33,572 bases of DNA, taken from positions 1-33,572 of the forward strand of contig DBQP01000018.1 in NCBI GenBank assembly GCA_002305265.1. Direction: 5' to 3'. Shown here piece by piece: positions 24,873-33,572 of this stretch (position 1 is its first letter; the number at the start of each line of letters is the position of its first letter). Source of the DNA: Prevotellaceae bacterium UBA1391 (lineage in GTDB: Bacteria > Bacteroidota > Bacteroidia > Bacteroidales > Bacteroidaceae). The position numbers were made by a program, and so were the translations under genes. The notes beneath the pieces were generated by a model that did not search any database, was not told where the DNA came from, and saw nothing but the letters and a program-made list of their open reading frames with translations.

Positions 24873-24950
24873 GGCTTGCCCAGGCGCTTCCTGCACACCA
24901 CCGGCAAGCCCCTGCTTGCGTCCACAGCGACGGCAAGCGCGGGCTTGAAT
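24873..24950. repeat. 29-30 bp-period palindromic repeat, 3 copies, upstream of glmM
   Basis: GGC(A/T)(A/T)GC starts at 24873, 24903 and 24932, and each is followed by a complementary GCTT segment (clearest as GCAAGC-CCCT-GCTTGC in the second copy). The steps are 30 and 29 bp. It fills much of the gap between the lipoprotein gene and glmM and resembles the 22-bp arrays in style, but with a different period. Confidence 0.5.
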
Positions 24951-24989
24951 GGTTTCTATAGCCACCCGACCACCCTCAACCCTTACCAC

Positions 24990-26384
<1,395 letters not shown>

Positions 26385-26459
26385 AGCGGCGAACGCCCGA
26401 CACACCCACAGCGCACCGAAGCGCAACCCAACGTGCAAACCTAAACCACCAGACGCCTG

Positions 26460-26477
26460 CGCCCGCCTCTGCGGGCG
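26460..26477. other. GC hairpin between glmM and the SIMPL-domain gene
   Basis: CGCCCGC (26460-26466), loop CTCT, GCGGGCG (26471-26477). No T tract follows, so it may be an attenuating hairpin or simple chance in GC-rich sequence. Confidence 0.3.
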
Positions 26478-26520
26478 GGCACAGGCAATACCTTACATCC
26501 ACACCTCAAACACAAACCTT

Positions 26521-27234
26521 ATGAACACCAATTGGAAAAGCAGCACAGTGCCAGCCCTCATCCTGGGCTGCGCCATCGTGGTCCTGGGCTTCTGCCTGAA
26601 GGCCGGCATCGACAACTTCGTCAACCGCGACCGCAACGTCACCGTCAAGGGACTGGCCGAACGCGAAGTCGAAGCCGACAAAGTGACGTGGACCATCACC
26701 ACCAAGGAAACCGGCAACGACCTCAAGTCGCTCTACGCCGTCATCAACGAAAAGACCGGCATCATCCGCCAGTTTCTCACCGCAGGCGGCGTGAAGGCTG
26801 AAGACATCAGCCTCAACGCACCCAAAGTGGAGGACTACGTCAGCCAGGGAAGCTACCAGCAGGACGCACGCTACCGCTATGCCATTACCTCCAAACTTAC
26901 AGTCGTGTCGCGCGACGTGGCCAAAGTGCGCGAGCTCATCCTGCGTCAGGGCGACCTGCTCAGCCACGGCGTGGCACTCGTGGAGGCCGAATGGAACACG
27001 CCGAGCGTGCGCTACGAATACACGAAGTTCAAGCAAATCAAGGCCGACATGATGAAAGAGGCCATCAAGAACGCACAGCAGACGGCCGACCAGTTCGCCT
27101 CCACCTACGGCAGCCGACTGGGCAAGATCATTACGGCCGACCAAGGACAGTTCGAAATCAATGACCGCGACGAGAACTCGCCCTACATCAAGCAAGTGCG
27201 CGGCGTGACGACCATCACCTACGCGCTCGAATAA
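26521..27234 (+). CDS. SIMPL (DUF541/YggE-like) domain protein
   Basis: The 237-residue protein has one N-terminal membrane helix (about residues 10-30, VPALILGCAIVVLGFCLKAG) and a periplasmic SIMPL domain starting NVTVKGLAEREVEADKVTW, typical of the YggE/BP26 family. These proteins are oligomeric periplasmic proteins linked loosely to oxidative stress; the molecular function is not established. The length is normal. It is 136 bp after glmM and ends the transcript at a strong terminator. Confidence 0.85.
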   Translation: MNTNWKSSTVPALILGCAIVVLGFCLKAGIDNFVNRDRNVTVKGLAEREVEADKVTWTITTKETGNDLKSLYAVINEKTGIIRQFLTAGGVKAEDISLNAPKVEDYVSQGSYQQDARYRYAITSKLTVVSRDVAKVRELILRQGDLLSHGVALVEAEWNTPSVRYEYTKFKQIKADMMKEAIKNAQQTADQFASTYGSRLGKIITADQGQFEINDRDENSPYIKQVRGVTTITYALE

Positions 27235-27248
27235 AGCAGCACACAACG

Positions 27249-27301
27249 GCGGGCATCGCGCCGGAAGACACCACTTCCGGCACGATGTCCGCACTTTTTT
27301 T
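27249..27301 (+). terminator. Rho-independent terminator after the SIMPL-domain gene
   Basis: GCGGGCATCG (27249-27258) pairs with CGATGTCCGC (27283-27292) with one wobble, and GCCGGAAG (27260-27267) pairs with CTTCCGGC (27274-27281). Seven T follow at 27295-27301. Confidence 0.92.
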
Positions 27302-27420
27302 CCTTCTCCGCCCGCCGCATGTCCGCTCTTTTTTCTTCGCACGCATGCAGCCCGGAGCCCAATTTCACACACATCGACTGCCCCACCCGTCCTGCCGACG
27401 CCGCGAGCTGACGCCATCAG

Positions 27421-27474
27421 GAAGGCCTTCGCACGTCGCAGCGAAGGCCTTCCTGCCGCAGCAAGAAGGCCTTC
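27421..27474. repeat. 22-bp-period palindrome array, GAAGGCCTTC family, 3 units (A3)
   Basis: GAAGGCCTTC occurs at 27421, 27443 and 27465, exactly 22 bp apart, with different 12-bp spacers. It is followed within 30 bp by array B3. Both lie in the 382-bp gap between the SIMPL terminator and the xseB stop, which otherwise holds only GC-rich sequence. Confidence 0.95.
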
Positions 27475-27503
27475 GTCGCCCAACGACCGCACGGCGGCTG
27501 GAG

Positions 27504-27569
27504 AAAACGAACGCAGTCGTTTTCATTTTTGAGCGCAGTCGTTTTTGTTTTCGAACGCAGTCGTTTTTC
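27504..27569. repeat. 22-bp-period array, CGCAGTCG family, 3 units (B3)
   Basis: Units start at 27504, 27526 and 27548, each 22 bp, with CGCAGTCGTTTT in all three and variable first bases (AAAACGAA, TTTTTGAG, TTTTCGAA). Confidence 0.95.
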
Positions 27570-27683
27570 CGCGCCGGCGCCAGTCATTCCCCATGGCGAC
27601 GGCGACGGGCTGCGGTCAACGCACGGAGCGACGGGTGAGCACAGGCTGCTCGCCAGCCCCTCCGACACGGGAGGCGGCGGACG

Positions 27684-27881
27684 TCACGGCGCCGTCGGTG
27701 CTTCGGGCTCGTCCAGAATTTTCTTGACATCCGCCTCCACGCGGGTCAGCTGGTCGCGGCAGAAGGCCACCAATTCTTGCGCCTCCTTGAGATTGTTCGC
27801 CAGCGAGTCGACATCCATGCCGCCCGCCTCGAGCTTCTGCACGATGTCGTTCAGACGCTTGATGGCTTCCTCGTATTTCAT
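27684..27881 (-). CDS. xseB: Exodeoxyribonuclease VII small subunit
   Basis: This 65-residue protein pairs with XseA to form exonuclease VII, which degrades single-stranded DNA to oligonucleotides. The sequence MKYEEAIKRLNDIVQKLEAGGMDVDSLA has the family's two-helix coiled-coil pattern, and the length is normal. The ATG at 27881 is preferred over a TTG two codons upstream. It follows xseA by 60 bp on the same strand. Confidence 0.92.
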   Translation of the reverse strand: MKYEEAIKRLNDIVQKLEAGGMDVDSLANNLKEAQELVAFCRDQLTRVEADVKKILDEPEAPTAP

Positions 27882-27941
27882 GAGCAAAAAGATTGAAAGT
27901 GAAAAAATGCGTTGCAGGGAAAAGGGAACGGGCGGCCGACG

Positions 27942-29198
27942 TCACGATGGCAACACCTCCGACGTCACGACGCCGCCGGCCAGGGTCGTCTCGAGCCGCT
28001 GTCCGGGGCGCAACTGCTCCGGCGACGTCACGGCGCGTCCGTCGGCGCGGGTGATGGAGAAGCCCAGCCGCAGCAAACGGCCGGGGTCGGAGGCCTTCAC
28101 GGTCTGCTCCATCAGGCCGAGGCGCTGCTGCTCAAGCGCGAGGGTGCGGAGGGCGACATGGCGCAGCCGCAGGGCAAGCTGACCGATGGCGGCCGACTGG
28201 CGCGACGTGAGCAACAGGGCCAGTCGCGGGAGCGATGCGGTGATGCGGTCGATGCGCTGGCGCTCGCGCAGGAGTTGTGTGGAGATGCTGCCCACGAGCC
28301 GTGCGGCGAGTTCGTCTACGGTGTCCAGCTCGGCCTTCTGATGCGCGATGAAAAATTCGGCAGCCGCCGTGGGCGTCTTCACCCGATGGTGGCTGATGAG
28401 GTCGAGCACGGTGTCGTCGCGCTCGTGCCCGATGCCTGTGATGACGGGCAACGGAAATTGCGCCACGTGCTCTGCCAGCGCGAGCGTGTCGAAACCCGCC
28501 AGGTCGCTCGTGGCACCTCCGCCGCGAATGATGCAGACGGCGTCCCACTGGTCCAGCTCATCGGCAATGCGGTCGAGCGCCGCGATGATCGTGGGCTCCG
28601 TCTTCTCGCCCTGCATCACGGCCTCGAACAGGCGGTGGCGGAAGGCCAGTCCGTAGACGTTGTCGTCGAGCTGGCGGCAGAAGTCCTGATAGCCGGCGGC
28701 ACCCGCGGCCGAGATGACGGCTATGCGGCGGGTGAGGCGCGGCAGCGGCAGGTCCTTGTTCAGCGTGGCGATGCCTGCCTCCTGCAGCGCGCGCAGAATC
28801 TCGAGGCGGAGCCGCGCCTGCTCGCCCAGCGTGTAGGACGGGTCGAGGTCGAGCACGTTGAGGGCAAATCCGTACACCTCATGAAACTCGGGCTGGACGC
28901 AGGCCAGCACCTTCATGCCCGCAGCCAGCCGCTGGCCCGTGGCCCGCTCGAACATGGGCTGGATGAAGTTCCAGCGGTTCGACCAGATGTGCGCGCTGGC
29001 CCGGGCGGCAAAACCGCCGTCGCGCGCGCGCTTCTCGACGAACTCCAGATAGCAATGCCGGCCCGCCTCGCGCACCTCGCTCACTTCGGCCACCAGCCAA
29101 AGCTGCTCCCGGAATGCTTCGTCGAGCACGCTGCGCACCAGCCCCGTGAGCTGCGACAGCGTGTAGTGGCGGGGTGTGGATGGTTCGGATCGTGACAT
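27942..29198 (-). CDS. xseA: Exodeoxyribonuclease VII large subunit
   Basis: The 418-residue catalytic subunit of exonuclease VII. The N-terminal OB fold covers about residues 30-120 (LWLVAEVSEVREAGRHCYLEF). The catalytic domain has PLPRLTRRIAVISA (151-164), IIRGGGATSDL (223-233) and GIGHERDDTVLDL (255-267), followed by a long helical arm and a C-terminal segment LLRLGFSITRADGRAV. The usual family length is 400-460. A -7 element lies just upstream. xseB follows on the same strand, as is common. Confidence 0.95.
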   Translation of the reverse strand: MSRSEPSTPRHYTLSQLTGLVRSVLDEAFREQLWLVAEVSEVREAGRHCYLEFVEKRARDGGFAARASAHIWSNRWNFIQPMFERATGQRLAAGMKVLACVQPEFHEVYGFALNVLDLDPSYTLGEQARLRLEILRALQEAGIATLNKDLPLPRLTRRIAVISAAGAAGYQDFCRQLDDNVYGLAFRHRLFEAVMQGEKTEPTIIAALDRIADELDQWDAVCIIRGGGATSDLAGFDTLALAEHVAQFPLPVITGIGHERDDTVLDLISHHRVKTPTAAAEFFIAHQKAELDTVDELAARLVGSISTQLLRERQRIDRITASLPRLALLLTSRQSAAIGQLALRLRHVALRTLALEQQRLGLMEQTVKASDPGRLLRLGFSITRADGRAVTSPEQLRPGQRLETTLAGGVVTSEVLPS

Positions 29199-29220
29199 AT
29201 CAGATGACGTTTTGAGAAAA

Positions 29221-29228
29221 CAAAGGTA
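29221..29228 (-). promoter_or_regulatory. -7 element for xseAB
   Basis: The minus strand reads TACCTTTG, a full TAnnTTTG match, 22 bp before the xseA start. No TTTG is found at the -33 place. Confidence 0.5.
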
Positions 29229-29296
29229 GCATTTTCTGCGGAATCAGCCGCCGGCCGTAGCCCAATTTTTCTGCCACGCCGGGCCTGCAAACGCCG

Positions 29297-29337
29297 CAGC
29301 CGCCTGTCTGTCCTGGGCAAGGACGGACAGGCGGCTG
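29297..29337 (-). terminator. Strong terminator hairpin after the S8 protease gene
   Basis: Two 18-bp arms, 29297-29314 and 29320-29337, pair with a single wobble around a 5-nt loop. It begins 20 bp after the protease stop. No clear T tract follows on the minus strand, so the assignment rests on the stem. Confidence 0.7.
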
Positions 29338-29357
29338 CCGTTCAAGGAAAATCCGAC

Positions 29358-30959
29358 TCACTTGGAGAAGTCGGGGATGCCGTAGCCGAAGACATTGTTG
29401 GGCGTGGCGAAGTTGTTGCCCAAGCGGCGCACGGCCTGCACGACCTCAAGCGCCGTGAGCTTCGGATTGGCCTGCCAGAAGCATGCCACCGCTCCGCACA
29501 TGATGGGGGAAGCGAAGGAAGTTCCGTTGGCCCGTGTGATGGTGCCGTCGACACCCATCACGGTCGAGTTGCCGCCCAAGGCCATCACGTCGGGCTTCAC
29601 GCGGCCGTCGGCCGAATTGCCCAGCGAGGAGAAGTTGGTGTTAATGCCATCGGAATCGACTGCGCCCACCGTGAGCACGTCGTCGGCATCCGCCGGCACA
29701 GTGATGAGCTTCCAGGGCTCATTGGCCGAATTGCCGGCCGAGTTGCAGAGGACGATGCCTTTCGAAGCCAGCATCGAGCCGCTGATGGAGGCAATGTGCG
29801 TGTGGCCGTCCATCTCGCTGTAACGCACGTTGTCCGCCTTGTTGTCGAACTCCGCGTAGCCCAGAGAGGTGTTGATCAGGTCGGCACCGACGCTGTCGGC
29901 AAACTCCACGGCCGCAGCCCAGTTGTCTTCCTCGACCAGCTGCTCGCTGGCGCCGTCCTCGCTGTTGATGAGCCAGAACGAAGCCTCGGGGGCCGTTCCG
30001 ACGAACTGTCCCGGCTTGTTCATGCCGATGCAGGAGAGCACCATGGTGCCATGTCCACCCAGGTCGTACACGGTCGAACCGTTGTTCTTGGCAAAGTCGC
30101 GCGTTCCGAGCACGTTGATGTGCTGCATCATGGGAATGATGTCGGTGTTGAGGAAGCCTCCGTCGATGACTGCGATGGTCATGCCCTTGCCGCGGAAGCC
30201 CTGCTCGTGCAGCGCGTCGATGCGGAGCTGGCGTGCCTGCACTGCGGCCTGACCGTAGACGGGATCCTGCGGCTCAGCAGATTCACCGGCTTGCTGTCCG
30301 CGTGCACGGGAACTCAGGCGGAAGAGCGGGCTCTTCAGTAGCACGCTGGCGGCGATGTTCACACTGTCTTTATAGGCGTCGGAGGGAGACTGGGCCGACG
30401 CCAGCAGCATGGAAACGAGCATGTCCCGCTCGCTGCCCGGCGACTCTTTTTCCGCTTCCGGCTGCTCGGCGCCGCCATCCTGCTGCGCGGCCGCCGCATT
30501 TTCGGCGTCGATGGCTTTCTGCACTTGGGGCAATCGCTCGCTCATGGGCACCGCCTCGCGGTCTTCCCGCGTGTAGCGGGCGACCAGACGCGTGGCCTTC
30601 ACGAAGGGCTTTGTCCGCAATGTCGCCATGACGGAGGTGTCGGACGTGGAGACGAGCACTGTGTTGTTCCACTTGCTGGTGCTCAGGATGCGCACGCCCG
30701 ATGCGGCAATTTCCTGCACGTAGGCAGGCGTCACAGGGAGGTCGGTGCGGTCCAGCTTGAGGCCTTGACGGCGCCGACGCTCGATGCTCTTGGGCGAGAG
30801 AAACTCCTCCGGACGCTTCAAGGAGTACGGATTGTTCTTCTTGTCGGTGAGGGAGACACGGAATTTGTAGACAGGCGCGAAGGCGTTGTCGTCGGCTTGC
30901 TGCGCAGATGCAGCGCCGGCAAGTCCCATCAGGAGAAGGGAAAACAGAAGTTTTTTCAT
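29358..30959 (-). CDS. Secreted subtilisin-like serine protease (S8)
   Basis: The 533-residue protein starts with the signal peptide MKKLLFSLLLMGLAGAASA (residues 1-19). Residues 25-135 look like a propeptide; about 140-235 is a low-complexity A/E/Q/S-rich insert. The peptidase domain has the triad Asp266 in AVIDGG, His303 in GGHGTMV and Ser481 in NGTSFASP, with Asn410 in SAGNS as oxyanion residue. It is probably periplasmic or secreted. The insert before the catalytic domain (residues about 150-230) is unusual and may be a linker cleaved on activation. The frame is open far upstream by GC bias; the ATG at 30959 gives the clear signal peptide. Substrate unknown. Confidence 0.92.
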   Translation of the reverse strand: MKKLLFSLLLMGLAGAASAQQADDNAFAPVYKFRVSLTDKKNNPYSLKRPEEFLSPKSIERRRRQGLKLDRTDLPVTPAYVQEIAASGVRILSTSKWNNTVLVSTSDTSVMATLRTKPFVKATRLVARYTREDREAVPMSERLPQVQKAIDAENAAAAQQDGGAEQPEAEKESPGSERDMLVSMLLASAQSPSDAYKDSVNIAASVLLKSPLFRLSSRARGQQAGESAEPQDPVYGQAAVQARQLRIDALHEQGFRGKGMTIAVIDGGFLNTDIIPMMQHINVLGTRDFAKNNGSTVYDLGGHGTMVLSCIGMNKPGQFVGTAPEASFWLINSEDGASEQLVEEDNWAAAVEFADSVGADLINTSLGYAEFDNKADNVRYSEMDGHTHIASISGSMLASKGIVLCNSAGNSANEPWKLITVPADADDVLTVGAVDSDGINTNFSSLGNSADGRVKPDVMALGGNSTVMGVDGTITRANGTSFASPIMCGAVACFWQANPKLTALEVVQAVRRLGNNFATPNNVFGYGIPDFSK

Positions 30960-30996
30960 GTTTCGGATGTGTTTGAAATGCGCTGAGACAGCGTGT

Positions 30997-31062
30997 GTGT
31001 GATCGGAACGGGAAAGGGATGTGACCGCAACGGGAAAGAGGTGTGACCCGAACGGCGAAGAT
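30997..31062. repeat. 22-bp-period array, GTGTGACCGnAACGGGAAAG type, 3 units (E)
   Basis: Units start at 30997, 31019 and 31041, each exactly 22 bp, sharing (A/G)TGTGA.C..AACGG..AA. It lies 37 bp upstream of the S8 protease start, in the gap to the next gene. Confidence 0.85.
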
Positions 31063-31114
31063 GGCGGAGGCGCGGACTGCCTTCGAGATATTCTGGAGCG
31101 GCACGCGGGCTGCA

Positions 31115-31819
31115 TCAGATGCGCGGCACGGTGGGGCGCTTGCCGTCGAGAAAGTAGCGGAAGTGCTCGAAGCTGGAACTGATATATTCCAGTTCGTAGG
31201 GCTCGATGCGGAGTGTCGGCCGCACGCCGGTTGCGTCCAGTCCGAAGTAGGCGTGCAGAATGCTGGCCATGTTGCGCGCGCGGTCGCTCTCTTGTGCCGC
31301 GAGGTGGCGGTAGACGCGCTGCGCCAGCTGTTGGCTGCAGGCGCTGTGCTGCAGGGTGCGCAGGAGGATGAACATGGGCAGGGGCTGCAGCGTACGGACA
31401 AGCACAGAGGCGCGCTGCTGCTCGTCGTCGATGCGCAGGAGGCGGAAAAGCTGCAGGATGTCGGCTTCGGTCGTGAGCGCGGGCAACAGCATGTCGGCCA
31501 CCTTGGCGGCCTGCTGCGGCGTAAGCGGTGCGCAGGCTTCGGCGGCTTGGCTGCTGTCGAGCGCGATGGGAAGACCCTGGGCGGCCCGACTGGAGAGGGT
31601 GAGGATGCTGCTGAGGAACGCATGGGGGCGGAAGGCCACAAGCCTGCCCCACACGGTCCAGACGTCCTCGGCGCGCAGCTCAACCATCAGTTCTTCGCGC
31701 ACGCCGCGCTCCGTGCGACGGAACTCGGCATGGGACAGGCGGCTGAGAATGGCGGTCATGGCGTCCCACTGGCGGGAGGCGACGGCCGCGCGCAGAAGAT
31801 CGAGCGTTCTGGAGAGCAT
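31115..31819 (-). CDS. Hypothetical protein, helical, 234 residues
   Basis: I do not recognise this protein. It begins MLSRTLDLLRAAVASRQWDAM, appears almost wholly alpha-helical, has no signal peptide or membrane span, and ends EYISSSFEHFRYFLDGKRPTVPRI. Helix-turn repeats such as QWDAMTAILSRLSHAEF, VADMLLPALTTEADILQLFRLL and TLQPLPMFILLRTLQ suggest an alpha-solenoid-like scaffold. The ATG at 31819 fits a promoter whose -7 element is at 31837-31844; the longer frame to 31867 would start within the promoter. It lies between the Dabb-domain gene and the S8 protease. Confidence 0.65.
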   Translation of the reverse strand: MLSRTLDLLRAAVASRQWDAMTAILSRLSHAEFRRTERGVREELMVELRAEDVWTVWGRLVAFRPHAFLSSILTLSSRAAQGLPIALDSSQAAEACAPLTPQQAAKVADMLLPALTTEADILQLFRLLRIDDEQQRASVLVRTLQPLPMFILLRTLQHSACSQQLAQRVYRHLAAQESDRARNMASILHAYFGLDATGVRPTLRIEPYELEYISSSFEHFRYFLDGKRPTVPRI

Positions 31820-31836
31820 GCGACGGTGATTTTCAG

Positions 31837-31868
31837 CAAAGTTACAGTTTTTTTCCAACCGCCGCACA
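31837..31868 (-). promoter_or_regulatory. Promoter for the 234-residue hypothetical protein
   Basis: On the minus strand TGTG (31868-31865) is followed after 20 bp by TAACTTTG (31844-31837), a near match to the -33/-7 pair. Transcription would begin about 10 nt before the ATG at 31819. Confidence 0.6.
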
Positions 31869-31937
31869 CATTCCGCCCGATTTTTTCATGCGGTCCACAA
31901 CGGGCGGAACAGCATGAGGCGCTGGGCGGTGGCGGCG

Positions 31938-32246
31938 TCAGACGTCGAAGTCAAGGCAGGTGCGCACGGCTGTGAAGGGCCGCACGAAGGTGTCGGCCAC
32001 GTAGACGTGGGCGGGGTGCACGGCATAGGCTTTCAGCGCCTCGGCGTCGGTGAGCGTGCTGTCGAGCATGACGTCGGCATTGCTCGACGGCAGCGCCGAG
32101 GCACCGCCGTAGACGTGGATGTCGAGCAGGCCGGGAACCTGCCCCTTGAGGCCCTCGAGGCCCGTGCGGATGTTGTCGATCACGCGGAGGCGCTCCTCGC
32201 CCACGAGTTCGGGGCGGAGCGTCCAAAGAATGATGTGTCTGGTCAT
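31938..32246 (-). CDS. Dabb-domain (stress-responsive A/B barrel) protein
   Basis: This 102-residue protein has the pattern of the dimeric alpha/beta barrel Dabb family: MTRHIILWTL at the start, GLEGLKGQVPGLLDIHVYGG, and the conserved LKAYAVHPAHVYVADTFVRP. It is cytoplasmic. The biochemical role of such bacterial proteins is mostly unknown; some are stress-induced. The start is 26 bp after the tcdA stop, so the two form an operon. The frame continues upstream only through the overlapping tcdA region. Confidence 0.85.
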   Translation of the reverse strand: MTRHIILWTLRPELVGEERLRVIDNIRTGLEGLKGQVPGLLDIHVYGGASALPSSNADVMLDSTLTDAEALKAYAVHPAHVYVADTFVRPFTAVRTCLDFDV

Positions 32247-32272
32247 AATCGGTGGGAGTTGTGCGTTGTCGT

Positions 32273-33175
32273 TCAGTCTTCGGGTTGCACCTGGCGCGCG
32301 GCGGCCACCTCGGCGCGGCGGCGGGCCTGATAGTCGTCGAGGTAGCGGCGGGCGGAAGCCTCGGCTTGGACGGCGGCAGGATTGTCGGCCTCGTCCTCGG
32401 GGCGGATGCGCATGGTGCCCGCCAGGCGCACGAGGTCCTTCACGACCTCGCCTCCGGCGATGAGTCCGGCTGCGGCCGGCACCCACGCGTTCGAGCTCGG
32501 GATGGTGTGGCGCTCGGTGCACTTGCGCATGTCCTTGTCGGGGCAGATGCAGTGGAAGCGGCAGGAAATCTCCGGCTGCTCGATGCTCTCGACGGGCACT
32601 TCGGGCGAATAGACCACCTTGAGCTTGCGGATGCCCTCCTGGCGGAGTTTCTTGCGGATGACGCGAGCCAGCGGGTCGTTGATGGTGTTCTTGATGTCGG
32701 TCACCACAAACTGCGTGGCGTCGAGCTTGTAGGCCGCCCCCATGCACGAGAGCACGGGAACGCCGAGCGCATGGCAGCGACGGATGATGTCGAGCTTGGC
32801 CGTCACCGTGTCGATGCAGTCGACCACGTAGTCGTAGCTGGCGAAATCGAAGCGGTCGGCCTGCTCGGGCAGGTAGAACGTCTGATGCTTGCGCACATGG
32901 CAGCGCGGGTTGATGTCACGGATGCGCTGCTCGGCCACGTCGACCTTGAACTGGCCGACCGTCGACAGCGTGGCCACGATCTGGCGGTTGACGTTGGTGA
33001 GGCAGACGCGGTCGTCGTCGACCACATCGATGGCGCCTACACCGCTGCGGGCCAGCACCTCGACGACATAGCCGCCGACGCCACCCACGCCGAAGACGGC
33101 CACACGGGAGCCGTGGAGCGTATTGATGGCCGGACGGCCGAGCAGGAGTTGCGTGCGGGAAAATTGATTTTGCAT
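32273..33175 (-). CDS. tcdA: tRNA threonylcarbamoyladenosine dehydratase (TcdA/CsdL family)
   Basis: This 300-residue E1-like protein cyclises the threonylcarbamoyl-adenosine at tRNA position 37 using ATP. Motifs: FSRTQLLLG at the N-terminus, the nucleotide-binding GVGGVGGYV (29-37), VDDDRVCLTNVNRQ (52-65) and CIDTVTAKLDII further on, with SCMGAA near the catalytic region. The C-terminal tail after residue 260 is longer and more charged than in E. coli TcdA (268 residues). The start MQNQFSRTQLLLG is preferred over an upstream ATG at 33226, which would coincide with the predicted transcription start. The Dabb-domain gene follows. Confidence 0.9.
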   Translation of the reverse strand: MQNQFSRTQLLLGRPAINTLHGSRVAVFGVGGVGGYVVEVLARSGVGAIDVVDDDRVCLTNVNRQIVATLSTVGQFKVDVAEQRIRDINPRCHVRKHQTFYLPEQADRFDFASYDYVVDCIDTVTAKLDIIRRCHALGVPVLSCMGAAYKLDATQFVVTDIKNTINDPLARVIRKKLRQEGIRKLKVVYSPEVPVESIEQPEISCRFHCICPDKDMRKCTERHTIPSSNAWVPAAAGLIAGGEVVKDLVRLAGTMRIRPEDEADNPAAVQAEASARRYLDDYQARRRAEVAAARQVQPED

Positions 33176-33233
33176 AGAATGGAATGATGCGTTCAGTGCG
33201 TGGGCTTGCGGCAGGCAAACTGCCAAAAGCGTG

Positions 33234-33241
33234 CAAAGTTA
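33234..33241 (-). promoter_or_regulatory. -7 element for tcdA
   Basis: The minus strand reads TAACTTTG followed by CAC, a full -7 match 58 bp before the tcdA start. The -33 place holds only a weak match. Confidence 0.55.
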
Positions 33242-33402
33242 CGGAAAATTTGGCAGACGGCCATCATCTCGGCGGCAGGAAGTGAGCAGCGGGTGTACCC
33301 TCCCCCCGCTGCGCCCGCGCATCCCACCGCCGAGGCCACGCCGCCCAAACCGCTGCCGGCTTGTGCCCACGGGGCGCGCGGCAGACATCGCGGAACATTT
33401 GC

Positions 33403-33456
33403 GAAGGCCTTCGCAACGCACGACGAAGGCCTTCGTGCGGCGACGGGAAGGCCTTC
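33403..33456. repeat. 22-bp-period palindrome array, GAAGGCCTTC family, 3 units (A4)
   Basis: GAAGGCCTTC occurs at 33403, 33425 and 33447, exactly 22 bp apart, with different spacers. It lies upstream of tcdA, in the gap running to the end of the window. The rest of that gap (33242-33402 and 33457-33572) is GC-rich and shows nothing else. Confidence 0.95.
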
Positions 33457-33572
33457 GTGTGGCAGGGAGCGGAACGCCCGGCGGACAGGCAGGCCCACCG
33501 CCGCGACCACCAACGCGCAGCGCGGCCGCCGGCGGGGCGCCGCCGAGGCGGGCGACAGGCTCGGCGGGGCGG

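Overview
The window looks like a chromosomal segment of a GC-rich member of the Bacteroidota, most like Prevotellaceae or a near relative. The evidence is the recurrent Bacteroidota promoter form (TAnnTTTG at -7, in the best cases with TTG or TTTG 19-20 bp upstream), the absence of obvious Shine-Dalgarno sites, and lineage-typical genes: a fasciclin lipoprotein, a DUF4827-type lipoprotein, a standalone MetH reactivation-domain protein and a GH10 xylanase with a T9SS-like C-terminus. Strong GC bias produces very long spurious antisense frames, which I discarded. I saw no rRNA, tRNA, CRISPR array, transposase or phage gene.

Layout. 1-4.2 kb: a membrane protein with SH3-like and zinc-ribbon parts (-), a two-FAS1-domain lipoprotein (+) with a clear promoter and terminator, and a small two-helix membrane protein (-). 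4.5-7.9 kb: mfd (-). 8.7-14.6 kb: a same-strand run of polyprenol-phosphate mannosyltransferase, dihydroorotase (pyrC), a MetH activation-domain protein, a membrane metallophosphoesterase, a PlsC-type acyltransferase, and a RelA/SpoT-like HD protein overlapping plsC by 4 nt. 15.1-18.0 kb: metA and a long U32-family protein. 18.2-23.6 kb: a divergent glycoside hydrolase pair, GH10 xylanase (-) and GH78 alpha-L-rhamnosidase (+). 24.2-27.2 kb: DUF4827 lipoprotein, glmM and a SIMPL-domain protein (+). 27.7-33.2 kb: a minus-strand block of tcdA, a Dabb-domain protein, an unknown protein, an S8 protease, xseA and xseB.

The functions are mostly housekeeping: repair (mfd, xseAB), pyrimidine and methionine synthesis (pyrC, metA, MetH reactivation), envelope precursors (glmM, plsC, mannosyltransferase), RNA modification (tcdA, U32 protein) and plant-glycan breakdown (GH10/GH78).

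The most unusual signal is in the spaces between genes. Many of them carry short tandem arrays of 3-9 units with the same 22-bp period but unrelated unit sequences. One family (four arrays) is the 10-bp palindrome GAAGGCCTTC plus a 12-bp variable spacer. A second family (three arrays) is a near-palindrome around CGAACGCAGTCG. Three further arrays (17.96, 23.66 and 31.0 kb) have their own unit sequences but keep the 22-bp step. All lie between genes. The constant period with changing sequence suggests either one generating mechanism or one protein contacting DNA every two helical turns. I do not recognise it as a described system.
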